24,405 bases of DNA from Puniceicoccales bacterium (GTDB lineage Bacteria > Verrucomicrobiota > Verrucomicrobiia > Opitutales > Oceanipulchritudinaceae), in contig JAUVDD010000002.1 of the NCBI GenBank assembly GCA_030595525.1, positions 1 to 24,405 of the forward strand, given 5' to 3'. Under the pieces are notes generated by a model. It was not told the origin of the DNA. It did not search any database and was given only the letters and a program-made list of their open reading frames with translations. A program made the translations under genes and the position numbers. How positions within the stretch are numbered: the first letter of the stretch is position 1; every line of letters begins with the position of its first letter. Positions 1-7,742 of this stretch are shown here, one piece after another.

Positions 1-585
1 AAGAATTACTGGAGCAATATTTTCCACCCACTCTGGATCAGTTACACGCCGGGATCCCCATTTTAAATGCGAGACCGCACCGGCTGGAAATGTACCCAAA
101 ACATTCCCCTCTTTCAACCAGCGCATGCTGTCCTTCATCCCCTTGAGATTCGCCAGTTGAGCGTCTCGGCCACCAAACGGATTCACGTAAAAGCAACGTC
201 CTCCCATATTGTCGATCTTACCAAGCAGGTAATTCACAAGCAATTTGGAATCCGGCCGTACCCGGTCGATCAGGGAACCCAGAATTAATCCATCAATCCC
301 TCCAAACGGGTGATTGGCTAGAATAAATACAGGCCCTTCCTTGGGGATACGCTCAAGGTCGGACTCCTTCACCTTGTAGCGAATTCCCAGTACCTCCAAA
401 CCATTATTGTAGAAGGATCCATTTCCCTCTTTGTTCTTTTCTATAAGAGCACGGGAACGATCGTTGAGTGATTCAAACTTGGAAAATGGTTCGATCAAAG
501 TTTGAACCAGTCCCAAGAGAGACTTCTTCATGGGAGTCTTTCCAAATTCACGAAAATCAACGAGGTGGGGTTTCAGGTTGGACAT
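1..585 (-). CDS. PlsC-like lysophospholipid acyltransferase family protein, 3' end outside window
   Basis: The reverse strand reads 195 open codons from an ATG at 585 to the window edge, so the C-terminus is missing. Residues 85-100 contain NHPFGGIDG, the His/Asp acyltransferase block (N91, H92, D97) in the H-x5-D spacing seen in the hemolysin-like COG3176 and Bacteroidetes-type PlsC relatives. A second block, FPAGAVS (residues 166-172), matches the FPxG acceptor-binding block. Family members transfer acyl chains to lysophospholipids or similar lipid acceptors at the inner face of the cytoplasmic membrane; the exact acceptor here cannot be told. The position after FPAG is Ala, where I recall Glu in many relatives. 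No SD is visible before the ATG. It lies 119 bp downstream of cimA on the same strand and may share its transcript. Family call is fairly sure, substrate is not. Confidence 0.72.
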   Translation of the reverse strand, partial: MSNLKPHLVDFREFGKTPMKKSLLGLVQTLIEPFSKFESLNDRSRALIEKNKEGNGSFYNNGLEVLGIRYKVKESDLERIPKEGPVFILANHPFGGIDGLILGSLIDRVRPDSKLLVNYLLGKIDNMGGRCFYVNPFGGRDAQLANLKGMKDSMRWLKEGNVLGTFPAGAVSHLKWGSRRVTDPEWVENIAPVIL

Positions 586-650
586 GATATCGGAGTAATA
601 TTGTGGATTAGCCACACCTTATCGCCAGCTTTTTTTGATGCAAGTCCCTT

Positions 651-670
651 CCAGAATAGTAAAATTCTGG
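651..670. repeat. Short perfect inverted repeat between cimA and the acyltransferase gene
   Basis: CCAGAAT, a 6-nt spacer, then ATTCTGG: a perfect 7-bp inverted repeat in the 119-bp gap. No T-run follows it on either strand, so it is not a convincing intrinsic terminator. It could be an operator or an RNA hairpin in a cimA-acyltransferase transcript. Confidence 0.35.
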
Positions 671-704
671 CGACAATGTAACAGACTGGAAACAACATCT
701 CTGT

Positions 705-2294
705 TTAGCCTTCGGTCATCATCAGCTTGAACCGATATGAATCCCGCAGGGCCTGCCAACTTGCCTCGATAATATTCGGATCGGCTCCGCAAGTCCACCA
801 GGTTTGGTCCTCGTCACCGGACAGCATCAGAACCTGAACCACGGAATCAGTACCCAGACCGGTTTGCAGGATGCGCACTTTATAATCGATCAGTTGAACA
901 GATCTTAGCTCCTGAAAGTGGGAACCAAAGGCAATGCGCATGGCATGGTCCAAGGCACCGACTGGACCAATTGACTCGGCAACACTGATCTTGATGTCCT
1001 CTTCATCAGCCACACGAATCTTCACAACGGCTTCGCTTATATTCTCATTCTTATCCCGCACAACTTCTGAAATTGTTCGATAGCTGACCAATCTGAAATT
1101 ATCCTCCATGCCATGAAAATGCTGACCAAGGAGTACCTTGAAACTGGCATCGGCATTTTCATACTCGTAGCCCTTGGATTCCTTTTCCTTCAGCAACTTT
1201 ATGAAGGATCTCATTTCGGGAGATTTGGGATCGATATCCATCCCAAATTCGCCAGCTTTCATCGCCACGCTGCTTCCACCCGCCATGTCCGATAGAAGGA
1301 TCCGCTGACGGTTCCCTACTTTCGTTGGTTCAATATGCTCGTAACTACGGGCAACTTTCTGGGCGGCATTGGCATGGACCCCACCTTTGTGCGCAAAGGC
1401 ACTTTTTCCGACATAGGGCGCCTTGGCATCAGGGACTCTGTTAGCCAGGCTGTCCACATAATGAGCCAGTTCAGACAGGCTTTCCATGTTCTTGTCTGCC
1501 TTGAAACTGAATCCCATCTTAAAATGAAGATTGGCTATCGTCGTAGTCAGGTTGGCATTCCCCACCCGCTCGCCATATCCGTTCTGGCATCCCTGTACCA
1601 TCCTGGCGCCAACTTCAACGCCAACCTGCGAAAGAGCCACACCCAAGCCGCCATCGTTGTGCGTGTGCATGCCCACTTTCACGGATCCCATTTCTTCAAT
1701 GACCTTTGTGACAACTTCCTTCATCCAGGTCACTTGTGATCCACCGTTGGTGTCGCAAAGGACGACCCATTCGGCTCCTCCAGCAGCAGCTGCCTTCAAC
1801 GTCTTGATCGCGTATTCGGGATCATCATTGTAACCATCAAAAAAGTGCTCTGCATCGTAGATCACCTCACGTCCGGCCTCTTTCAGGAATCGAACGGAAT
1901 CTTCAATCATAACCAGATTCTCTTCAGCTGTAGTCCGGAGAACTTCAGTCACATGCAATAACCAGGTTTTCCCGAAAATAGTAACTACTGGTGTTTCCGC
2001 CTCCAGTAAAGTTGCCAACTGCGGATCATTCTCCGCTCGCAAATTCGCACGCCTGGTTGAACCGAAGGCGGTGATTTTGGCATTTTTGAAGGTTTTTTTC
2101 TTCGCCAAATCGAAGAACACCATGTCCCTGGGGTTGGATCCGGGCCAGCCACCTTCAATATAGTCGATACCAAAAGCATCCAGCTTCTCCGCCACTAGAA
2201 TCTTGTCCTCTGCGGAGAAAGAAATTCCCTCCCCCTGTGTACCGTCACGGAGTGTGGTATCGTAAAGATATATGGTATCGGTTTCTTTCATCAT
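705..2294 (-). CDS. cimA: (R)-citramalate synthase
   Basis: The protein of 529 residues condenses acetyl-CoA with pyruvate to (R)-citramalate, the entry step of the threonine-independent route to isoleucine, in the cytoplasm. The HMGL-like DRE-TIM barrel begins with YDTTLRDGTQGEG (residues 11-23, catalytic Arg16 and metal ligand Asp17). It continues with DAEHFFDGY (147-155), the metal-binding HTHND (210-214) and GYGERVGNAN (239-248). The C-terminal third fits the LeuA-type allosteric/dimer domain, which in this family usually senses isoleucine. The length is typical of CimA and longer than HMG-CoA lyase. The frame is open upstream to a GTG at 2432, but that would overlap astB, and similarity begins just after the ATG-ATG pair at 2294/2291, so I place the start there. 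No SD precedes it. 2-isopropylmalate or homocitrate synthase is less likely because of the motif style. Confidence 0.9.
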   Translation of the reverse strand: MMKETDTIYLYDTTLRDGTQGEGISFSAEDKILVAEKLDAFGIDYIEGGWPGSNPRDMVFFDLAKKKTFKNAKITAFGSTRRANLRAENDPQLATLLEAETPVVTIFGKTWLLHVTEVLRTTAEENLVMIEDSVRFLKEAGREVIYDAEHFFDGYNDDPEYAIKTLKAAAAGGAEWVVLCDTNGGSQVTWMKEVVTKVIEEMGSVKVGMHTHNDGGLGVALSQVGVEVGARMVQGCQNGYGERVGNANLTTTIANLHFKMGFSFKADKNMESLSELAHYVDSLANRVPDAKAPYVGKSAFAHKGGVHANAAQKVARSYEHIEPTKVGNRQRILLSDMAGGSSVAMKAGEFGMDIDPKSPEMRSFIKLLKEKESKGYEYENADASFKVLLGQHFHGMEDNFRLVSYRTISEVVRDKNENISEAVVKIRVADEEDIKISVAESIGPVGALDHAMRIAFGSHFQELRSVQLIDYKVRILQTGLGTDSVVQVLMLSGDEDQTWWTCGADPNIIEASWQALRDSYRFKLMMTEG

Positions 2295-2384
2295 ATTCGG
2301 TGATTGCCCTTTACGGCTATTGGTCAATGGCAAAATGCCTTTGTGCTTTGCTAAATCAAAGGTTATTTTTAAACTATGGTCTTT
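2295..2384. promoter_or_regulatory. Divergent intergenic region between cimA and astB
   Basis: About 80-90 bp separate the two divergent starts, so promoters for both genes must lie here or overlap the genes. It is AT-rich, but I cannot pick confident -35/-10 pairs. A 12-bp perfect palindrome, ATATCGCGATAT (2390-2401), overlaps the first astB codons and could be an operator, though it is also coding sequence. Confidence 0.35.
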
Positions 2385-3731
2385 ATGCGATATCGCGATA
2401 TTAATTTTGACGGACTTGTTGGCCCAACCCACAACTATGCTGGGTTATCACTCGGGAACGTTGCTTCAGTTTCTCACAAGGGCAATCAGTCAAATCCGCG
2501 TGCCGCCGCCTTGCAGGGATTGATAAAAGCGAAAGCACTGGCCGATTTGGGCATACCCCAGGCCATATTTCCTCCACAGGAACGACCCTCTATCGCCTCA
2601 CTTCGCAATTGGGGAATACAGGGTAAAACCGATGCTGCTGTGCTGGCTAATGCAGCAAGCTATCATCCGACATTACTCGCCGCAGCGTATTCCGCCTCCG
2701 CCATGTGGACCGCGAACGCCTGCACAATGACTCCTTCCAATGACAGCGAAGATGGACGGGCTCATTTCACACCCGCCAACTTATGTTCCAAGCTCCACAG
2801 AAGCATCGAGGCCGAATTTACCACCAGGACTCTAAAAGCTGTTTTTGCTGATGAGGAACGATTCAAGGTCCACGAGCCCCTTGCAGGTGGTGATGCCATG
2901 GCAGACGAAGGGGCAGCAAATCACACGCGTTTCAGCACTTCAAAGGGAGACAAGGGCCTGCATCTTTTTGTCTACGGGCGCAGCGCACTCGACCCAAGTC
3001 TGCCCCAGCCACATGTCTTCCCTGCACGTCAGACTTTGGAAAGCTTCCAGTCAATCGCCCGTCGGCATGGAATTCCGCCCAATCAAACGGTCTTCCTGCA
3101 ACAATCACCGGATGCGATCGATGCAGGAGTTTTTCATAATGATGTCATATCCGTCGGGCATCAAAACCTTTTCCTTTATCATGAAGCTGCCTTTCTAAAC
3201 TCTGATCAGGCCATCCACGATTTGGAAAAGGCTTATAAACAGCTCACCGGAGAAGCCTTGAGGCTCATTCGGATCTCCCACGAGCAAATCTCCCTTTCAG
3301 ATACAGTGTCCTCCTATCTCTTCAACAGCCAGCTCCTCGACACCAAGGATGGAGACATGATGTTGGTCGTTCCTTCAGAATGCCGGGAAAAACCTTCAGT
3401 CTCAGCTCTTTTGGATGGTTTCATCGATGATCACCAAAACCCTGTCACCGAAATCTTGACCTTTGATCTGCGCGAAAGCATGCGCAACGGAGGAGGACCA
3501 GCTTGCCTGAGAAACCGCATTACCTTGAACAGCAATGAATCAAGGCATTTGAAAGGTCGTGTTCTACTGGATGAAACTTTGTTCAACGACTTGCAGGTAT
3601 GGATTCAAAAACACTACCGGGAATCCCTCGCCCCGGAAGATTTGGCTGATCCAAAGCTCCTGCAGGAGAGCCGTTCAGCATTGGACGAACTCAGCCAAAT
3701 AATGCACCTGCCTGGGCTGTATGAATTTTAA
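2385..3731 (+). CDS. astB: N-succinylarginine dihydrolase
   Basis: AstB converts N2-succinylarginine to N2-succinylornithine, two ammonia and CO2, the second step of the arginine succinyltransferase (AST) degradation pathway. The protein of 448 residues matches the family length (E. coli about 447). It begins with INFDGLVGPTHNYAGLS, contains DEGAANHTR (175-182), an FHNDVISVG stretch (His251) and GGGPACLRNR with Cys374. These give the guanidino-modifying-enzyme triad Glu175/His251/Cys374, equivalent to E174/H248/C365 of E. coli. I chose the ATG at 2385 because it puts NFDG at the same distance from the start as in E. coli AstB; an in-frame ATG at 2376 would add three residues. No SD is seen. 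None of the other ast genes (astA, astC, astD, astE) is in the window. Family assignment is very strong. Confidence 0.92.
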   Translation: MRYRDINFDGLVGPTHNYAGLSLGNVASVSHKGNQSNPRAAALQGLIKAKALADLGIPQAIFPPQERPSIASLRNWGIQGKTDAAVLANAASYHPTLLAAAYSASAMWTANACTMTPSNDSEDGRAHFTPANLCSKLHRSIEAEFTTRTLKAVFADEERFKVHEPLAGGDAMADEGAANHTRFSTSKGDKGLHLFVYGRSALDPSLPQPHVFPARQTLESFQSIARRHGIPPNQTVFLQQSPDAIDAGVFHNDVISVGHQNLFLYHEAAFLNSDQAIHDLEKAYKQLTGEALRLIRISHEQISLSDTVSSYLFNSQLLDTKDGDMMLVVPSECREKPSVSALLDGFIDDHQNPVTEILTFDLRESMRNGGGPACLRNRITLNSNESRHLKGRVLLDETLFNDLQVWIQKHYRESLAPEDLADPKLLQESRSALDELSQIMHLPGLYEF

Positions 3732-3789
3732 CGATAGATTCCCCCATCCTGAGCTTGCTCGTTGAGCCTTCTCAAGCAAACTGTCTGAT

Positions 3790-4545
3790 ATGGCAAAATT
3801 GCAGGATATTGTTGATTTTTGTAATAAGATTACTCGGCGAGACGAAATTGCAGATTTCACTGGTGCCAACAACGGATTGCAGCTCCAGAATAATGGCGAA
3901 GTGAACCGGGTTGGCGCAGCAGTCGATGCCGGACGGTTTCCCTTTGAAAAGGCTATTGAACAGGGAATCGACCTCCTGATCGTTCACCACGGATTATTCT
4001 GGAACACGCCGACCCACTACAGTGGGCCTCTCTATGATAAGCTGAAACTGGCCATGGATAACAACCTCGCCGTCTACAGTTCCCATCTACCGTTGGACGC
4101 TCATCCGGAAATCGGTAACAATCGACTTCTAGCCAAGGCTCTCGATTTGGATCCAATCGACTGGTTCCTCCACCATGAAGGAACCCCCATCGCCTTGCTG
4201 GCCAAGGCGCCTTCCAGCAGGGATGAATTAAAAGCCCGGTTGCAAAAGGAATTCGGTGAAAATATAACCGCCATCGAATTTGGTTCAAAAAACCCGGACA
4301 AGGTGGCTGTGCTTACAGGATCCGGCCGCAGCGCACTCGATGAAATGAAAGCCATGGGCACAGACACCCTGATTACCGGCGAATTGCGGCAAGAACACTT
4401 CAATCTGGCTCAAGAACAGGGGTTTAACCTCTATCCATGTGGCCATTACGCCACCGAACGCTACGGCGTCACCGCCCTCGCTGACCTCGTCTCTGCAGAA
4501 TTCAACCTCGAATCCACCTTTATACAAACAAACTGCCCTCTTTAA
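3790..4545 (+). CDS. Nif3-like dinuclear metal centre protein (DUF34/YbgI family)
   Basis: The protein of 251 residues belongs to the NIF3/DUF34 family, widespread hexameric proteins with a two-metal site. Their true function is unsettled; some are annotated as GTP cyclohydrolase 1 type 2 or metal-insertion/repair factors. Visible metal ligands are HHG (His66, His67), HLPLDAHPEIGNN (Asp103) and GHYATERYG (His219, Glu223), the expected set. Length is that of the short (YbgI-like) class without the CutA-like insert. It starts 58 bp after astB on the same strand and is followed by a simple-sequence repeat directly after its TAA stop. No SD precedes the ATG. There is no sequence evidence linking it to arginine catabolism; co-orientation with astB may be chance. 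Confidence 0.88.
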   Translation: MAKLQDIVDFCNKITRRDEIADFTGANNGLQLQNNGEVNRVGAAVDAGRFPFEKAIEQGIDLLIVHHGLFWNTPTHYSGPLYDKLKLAMDNNLAVYSSHLPLDAHPEIGNNRLLAKALDLDPIDWFLHHEGTPIALLAKAPSSRDELKARLQKEFGENITAIEFGSKNPDKVAVLTGSGRSALDEMKAMGTDTLITGELRQEHFNLAQEQGFNLYPCGHYATERYGVTALADLVSAEFNLESTFIQTNCPL

Positions 4546-4584
4546 TCCCTCGTCCCTGGTCCCTGGTCCCTGGTCCCTGGTCCC
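4546..4584 (+). repeat. Heptanucleotide tandem repeat (TCCCTGG)n
   Basis: Immediately after the Nif3-like stop codon there is one variant unit TCCCTCG (4546-4552), then four perfect TCCCTGG units (4553-4580), then a degenerate partial unit. This is a minisatellite-like simple repeat in non-coding DNA. It has no dyad symmetry that would make it a terminator. Confidence 0.85.
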
Positions 4585-4774
4585 CCTCATTTTCCACTTG
4601 CAATATCAGGAACGATCTCCACCTTCCTCCTTTCTCCGCGTCAAGAGAGCGGGCACCGCCCCTTCTCCGCGACCAATTCCGCACCTGCGGGATTAAGACG
4701 GTTGGGCTGGCTTCGGCGAGTCCTTCGGATCCTCAAGGGAGGCTCCCAATGGTCGTGAAATCAAATCAAATCAA
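4585..4774 (+). promoter_or_regulatory. rpsO leader region with SD-sequestering hairpin and (AAATC)3 tract
   Basis: This non-coding stretch precedes rpsO. Near its end, GGA-T-CCTC / AAGG loop / GAGG-C-TCC folds as a hairpin (4727-4746) that pairs the only SD-like run, GGGAGG (4737-4742). That run sits 6 nt before an ATG at 4749, which opens a 19-codon frame overlapping the rpsO start out of frame (stop at 4806-4808). Just before the rpsO ATG are three AAATC pentamers (4758-4772), an unstructured A-rich tract where an SD would normally be. Ribosomal protein S15 represses its own mRNA through leader structures in several bacteria, by several unrelated folds; whether this leader binds S15 is inference. 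No clear promoter boxes were identified. Confidence 0.4.
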
Positions 4775-5044
4775 ATGGCAAAATCTCAACTCGATAAAAC
4801 ATCAGTAATCACCGATTTCAAGGTGCACGAAACCGATACAGGTTCCCCTGAAGTCCAGATCGCCCTGCTGACGCAGCGCATCGCACACCTCACAGATCAC
4901 CTGCGTACTCATCGCAAGGACTTTCATAGCCGCCGTGGCCTGATCGCCATGACCAGCCGCCGGCGTAAGCTTCTCGACTATGTCAAGAGACATGACCTCG
5001 AGAAGTACAAAACGATGCTAGAGCGTTTGAAACTCCGCCGCTAA
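4775..5044 (+). CDS. rpsO: 30S ribosomal protein S15
   Basis: S15 (89 residues, the family's standard length) binds 16S rRNA helices 20-22 early in assembly of the 30S platform. The family blocks are clear: the N-terminal helix, [16 protein letters not shown] (residues 21-36), then [18 protein letters not shown] and [13 protein letters not shown]. The order rpsO-pnp is conserved in many bacteria and supports the call. The start codon lacks an SD and follows the (AAATC)3 tract. Confidence 0.97.
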   Translation: MAKSQLDKTSVITDFKVHETDTGSPEVQIALLTQRIAHLTDHLRTHRKDFHSRRGLIAMTSRRRKLLDYVKRHDLEKYKTMLERLKLRR

Positions 5045-5107
5045 GGATTGGAGTTTCTTGCTTTAAGCAATTCACAACAAATCTTTCCCCATCCACTGGT
5101 ATATTTG

Positions 5108-5152
5108 TAGGAAGTCCGCCTGTTCAGCACGGCCGGACAGGCGAACTTCCTA
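5108..5152 (+). promoter_or_regulatory. Long hairpin in rpsO-pnp spacer, candidate RNase III site
   Basis: The arms 5108-5125 and 5135-5152 pair over 18 bp with one mismatch (C5116/A5144) and one G-U pair, around a 9-nt loop (AGCACGGCC). No U-tract follows on the plus strand, so a simple terminator role is unlikely. In E. coli the same spacer holds a long stem that RNase III cuts, after which PNPase represses its own mRNA. A similar job here is inference from position and stem length. Confidence 0.6.
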
Positions 5153-5160
5153 AAATCAGC

Positions 5161-5208
5161 TGGGTGGGGGAATCACACCCAAGCCGGGGCACCTTATGCC
5201 GCCGGCTT
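5161..5208 (+). promoter_or_regulatory. Two further hairpins in the pnp leader
   Basis: TGGGTG (5161-5166) pairs with CACCCA (5176-5181). Directly adjoining is a stronger stem, AAGCCGG-GGCA (5181-5191) with TGCC-G-CCGGCTT (5197-5208): 11 bp with one bulged G and a 5-nt loop. A5181 is claimed by both stems. The last stem ends 18 nt before the pnp ATG, leaving an AT-rich, unpaired start region. Together with the 5108-5152 stem the leader has three hairpins in series, which suggests post-transcriptional control of pnp. Confidence 0.5.
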
Positions 5209-5226
5209 ACAGTCTAAATATAATCC

Positions 5227-7521
5227 ATGCTGAAACAAAAACACTCAGTTACCGTAGAGGAATACGGTATCACACTCGAATCTGGCACATTAGCCAAGCA
5301 GGCCCACGGGTCCATCACGATCAAGCTCGGTGAAACTACCGTCTTTGTTGCTGCCACGGCAGCCTCCAAACTCCGCGAAGGACAAGATTTCTTCCCGCTA
5401 CAGGTAGACTACCGTGAAAAGTTCTCCGCTGCCGGCCGTATGCCAGGCGGGTTCTTCAAGCGCGAAGGTCGTCCTTCAGAAAAGGAAATCCTGACCTGTC
5501 GTCTGACCGACCGTCCATTGCGTCCGCTCTTCCCGAAGGGCTTCTTCAATGAAGTACAGGTCCAATCACTCTTGCTGACCTGCGATCTGATCAACGAACC
5601 TGATGTTCTTCTGGTAAATGGTGCTTCGGCAGCCCTGTTGTGCTCCAGCATACCGTGGAACGGTCCTATTGGTTGTATCCGTTTGGGTCTCATCGATGAC
5701 GAATTCATCGTCAATCCGACCCACGAACAACAGTACGAATCCGAGCTCGACCTGATTTATGTCGGTAATGAGAAGGAAATGATGATGATCGAGGGTTCCG
5801 CCGAGGAGCTCCCGGAAGATAAATTCATCGAAGCCCTGGAGTTCTCCCAGAAAGCAATTCAGCCACTCATCAAGGCACAGAAGGAACTGGCCAAGTTGGT
5901 TGGTGTTGAAAAGAAGACTTTTGATCTCTTCCTCGTAACTGACGAGAATCTGGCCCTGGCCCGTGAAATTGTTGGTGAAAGGATGGCTGAAGCTGTTTTC
6001 AAGGACGTCAGGTCTGAGCGCCAGGCTGCTGTCGACGGCCTCAAGAAGGAAGTCGCAGAGAAGATGATCGAGCGCGATGGCGACGATTATGATTCCAACC
6101 AGTTGATGCTGGCCTTCGAAGTTCTTCAGGAGGAAATCTACCGTGAAAACATCCTCGTTGCCGGCAAGCGCGCCGACGGACGTGGTCCGGAGGATCTTCG
6201 CGATGTTTCCTGCGAAATTGGTCTTTACCCGCGGGTTCACGGTTCTTCCCTCTTCCAACGTGGAGAAACACAAGGAATCGTTTTCACTACCCTGGGTTCC
6301 CGTTCCGACAACCAGTCGATGGACGGCTTGACCGGTGGTCCTCAGGAAAAGAGCTTCCTGCTGCACTATAACTTCCCAAATTACTCAGTTGGTGAAACCG
6401 GCCGTATCATGGGCCCGGGTCGCCGCGAAATCGGACATGGTGCTCTTGCTGAGCGCTCCCTGTTGCCGGTACTTCCTCCGGAAGACGAATTCCCATACAC
6501 CGTTCGCCTGGTTTCCGAAATCATGGAATCCAACGGTTCCACCTCCATGGCGTCTGTCTGTGGTGGCTGTCTGTCATTGATGGATGCGGGTGTGCCGATC
6601 AGCGACATGGTTGCTGGTATTTCCTGTGGTCTGGTTTCCCAAGCCGACAAGGCTGGTAAAATCGATAAGTATGTTATCCTTTCCGACATCATTGGTGCAG
6701 AAGACCATTTCGGTGATATGGATTTCAAGATCTGTGGAACAAAAAATGGTATCACCGGATTCCAGCTGGACCTGAAGATTCAGGGTCTCCCACATGATAT
6801 CGCCAAGGAAGCCATTGCCCGGAATCGTGATCTCAGGATGCAGATCCTTGAAGTCATGAAGGGCACAATCGACAAGCCTCGCGAAGAGCTTAGCAAATAC
6901 GCACCGCGCATTGAGTCCGTACAGATCGATCCGGAAAAGATCGGCCTGATCATCGGACCGGGCGGCAAGACTATCCGTCGTATCTGTGAAGTTTCTGGTG
7001 CCGAAATCGATATTAATGATGATAACTCAGGTCGTATCGATGTTTACGCCACCAGTGGACCTTCCATGCAGCGTGCCATTGAGGAAATCAAGGCCCTCAC
7101 TGCCGACATTGAGGAAGACAAGCTTTACCACGGAACTGTCCGTGGCGTGAAGGACTTCGGTTGCTTCGTGGAATGTCTGCCGGGCAAGGAAGGCCTCGTT
7201 CACGTTTCCGAATTAGCCGACTTCCGCGTCAATCGTGTCGATGATGTTTGTGCTCTCGGTGACCAGATGTGGGTCAAGTGTGTCGGTATTGATGAAAAGG
7301 GACGTGTCCGCTTGAGTCGTACAGCCGCTCTTGCCGATCGCGAAGGCGAAGATGACGAAATCAGCGAAAAGGTTGCTGCAGCCAAGGAAAAGGCCGCCAA
7401 CGAACCCCAACGTGAACGCCGCGACCGTGGAGATCGTGGAGATCGTGGTGGTGACCGTCCTCCTCGCCGCGACCAAGGTGACCGTCGTCGTCCCCCACGC
7501 CGCAATCGCGACGATAGCTAA
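5227..7521 (+). CDS. pnp: Polyribonucleotide nucleotidyltransferase (PNPase)
   Basis: PNPase degrades RNA 3' to 5' using phosphate, and can add tails in reverse; it acts as a trimer in the cytoplasm, often in the degradosome. The 764 residues show a first RNase PH core (about 12-145, with [12 protein letters not shown] at 76-87), a linker helical domain and a second, catalytic RNase PH core (about 325-550). The latter has GDMDFKICG (Asp499) and FQLDLK (Asp515, Lys517). A KH domain follows with [12 protein letters not shown] (572-583), then an S1 domain (about 632-698) starting [14 protein letters not shown]. The last ~60 residues are a low-complexity tail rich in Arg, Asp and Gly. It follows rpsO after a hairpin-rich spacer and is closed by the terminator at 7639. 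The TATAAT at 5219-5224 is too close to the ATG to act as its promoter. No SD. Confidence 0.97.
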   Translation: MLKQKHSVTVEEYGITLESGTLAKQAHGSITIKLGETTVFVAATAASKLREGQDFFPLQVDYREKFSAAGRMPGGFFKREGRPSEKEILTCRLTDRPLRPLFPKGFFNEVQVQSLLLTCDLINEPDVLLVNGASAALLCSSIPWNGPIGCIRLGLIDDEFIVNPTHEQQYESELDLIYVGNEKEMMMIEGSAEELPEDKFIEALEFSQKAIQPLIKAQKELAKLVGVEKKTFDLFLVTDENLALAREIVGERMAEAVFKDVRSERQAAVDGLKKEVAEKMIERDGDDYDSNQLMLAFEVLQEEIYRENILVAGKRADGRGPEDLRDVSCEIGLYPRVHGSSLFQRGETQGIVFTTLGSRSDNQSMDGLTGGPQEKSFLLHYNFPNYSVGETGRIMGPGRREIGHGALAERSLLPVLPPEDEFPYTVRLVSEIMESNGSTSMASVCGGCLSLMDAGVPISDMVAGISCGLVSQADKAGKIDKYVILSDIIGAEDHFGDMDFKICGTKNGITGFQLDLKIQGLPHDIAKEAIARNRDLRMQILEVMKGTIDKPREELSKYAPRIESVQIDPEKIGLIIGPGGKTIRRICEVSGAEIDINDDNSGRIDVYATSGPSMQRAIEEIKALTADIEEDKLYHGTVRGVKDFGCFVECLPGKEGLVHVSELADFRVNRVDDVCALGDQMWVKCVGIDEKGRVRLSRTAALADREGEDDEISEKVAAAKEKAANEPQRERRDRGDRGDRGGDRPPRRDQGDRRRPPRRNRDDS

Positions 7522-7638
7522 TTATACCGTGTGAATCCGGCAATTTTATGAAAGTTGAATTTCCAGCTTTTATTATTTTCCAGATTTGATATGGATATTG
7601 GCAGAATTTATTAGGTTTTCCCTATAAACCCACCCACC

Positions 7639-7680
7639 AAGCCCGGCCGGTCCCTCCCAAGAACCCGGTCGGGCTTCTTT
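7639..7680 (+). terminator. Rho-independent terminator after pnp
   Basis: AAGCCCGGCCGG (7639-7650) pairs with CCGGTCGGGCTT (7665-7676): 12 bp including one G-U, GC-rich, 14-nt loop, followed by CTTTAT. It ends the rpsO-pnp transcription unit before the amidotransferase gene. Confidence 0.8.
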
Positions 7681-7742
7681 ATGCAAATATCCCCCGTTTG
7701 CGGAATTGACCGCCGTCAGGGATTCTTCACAGTTCTTATTGC

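Noticed and set aside
2295..2432. Longer cimA starting at GTG 2432
   Set aside because: The extra 46 residues overlap astB, lack family similarity, and the ATG pair at 2291-2294 sits right before the conserved N-terminus.
3732..3789. Small inverted repeats between astB and the Nif3-like gene (e.g. TTGAG/CTCAA)
   Set aside because: Stems of 5 bp without a T-run; likely chance.
4439..4696. Open frame covering the heptamer repeat after the Nif3-like gene
   Set aside because: It begins inside the Nif3-like gene in another frame, is low complexity, has no SD or recognisable domain; treated as non-coding.
5219..5224. Perfect TATAAT upstream of pnp
   Set aside because: It ends 2 nt before the pnp ATG, so a transcript from it would start inside the coding region; no -35 box at the right distance.
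5566..6366. Long open frame on the minus strand inside pnp (266 codons), and similar ones inside gyrA
   Set aside because: Antisense shadow of strongly coding sequence; no recognisable domain or start signals.
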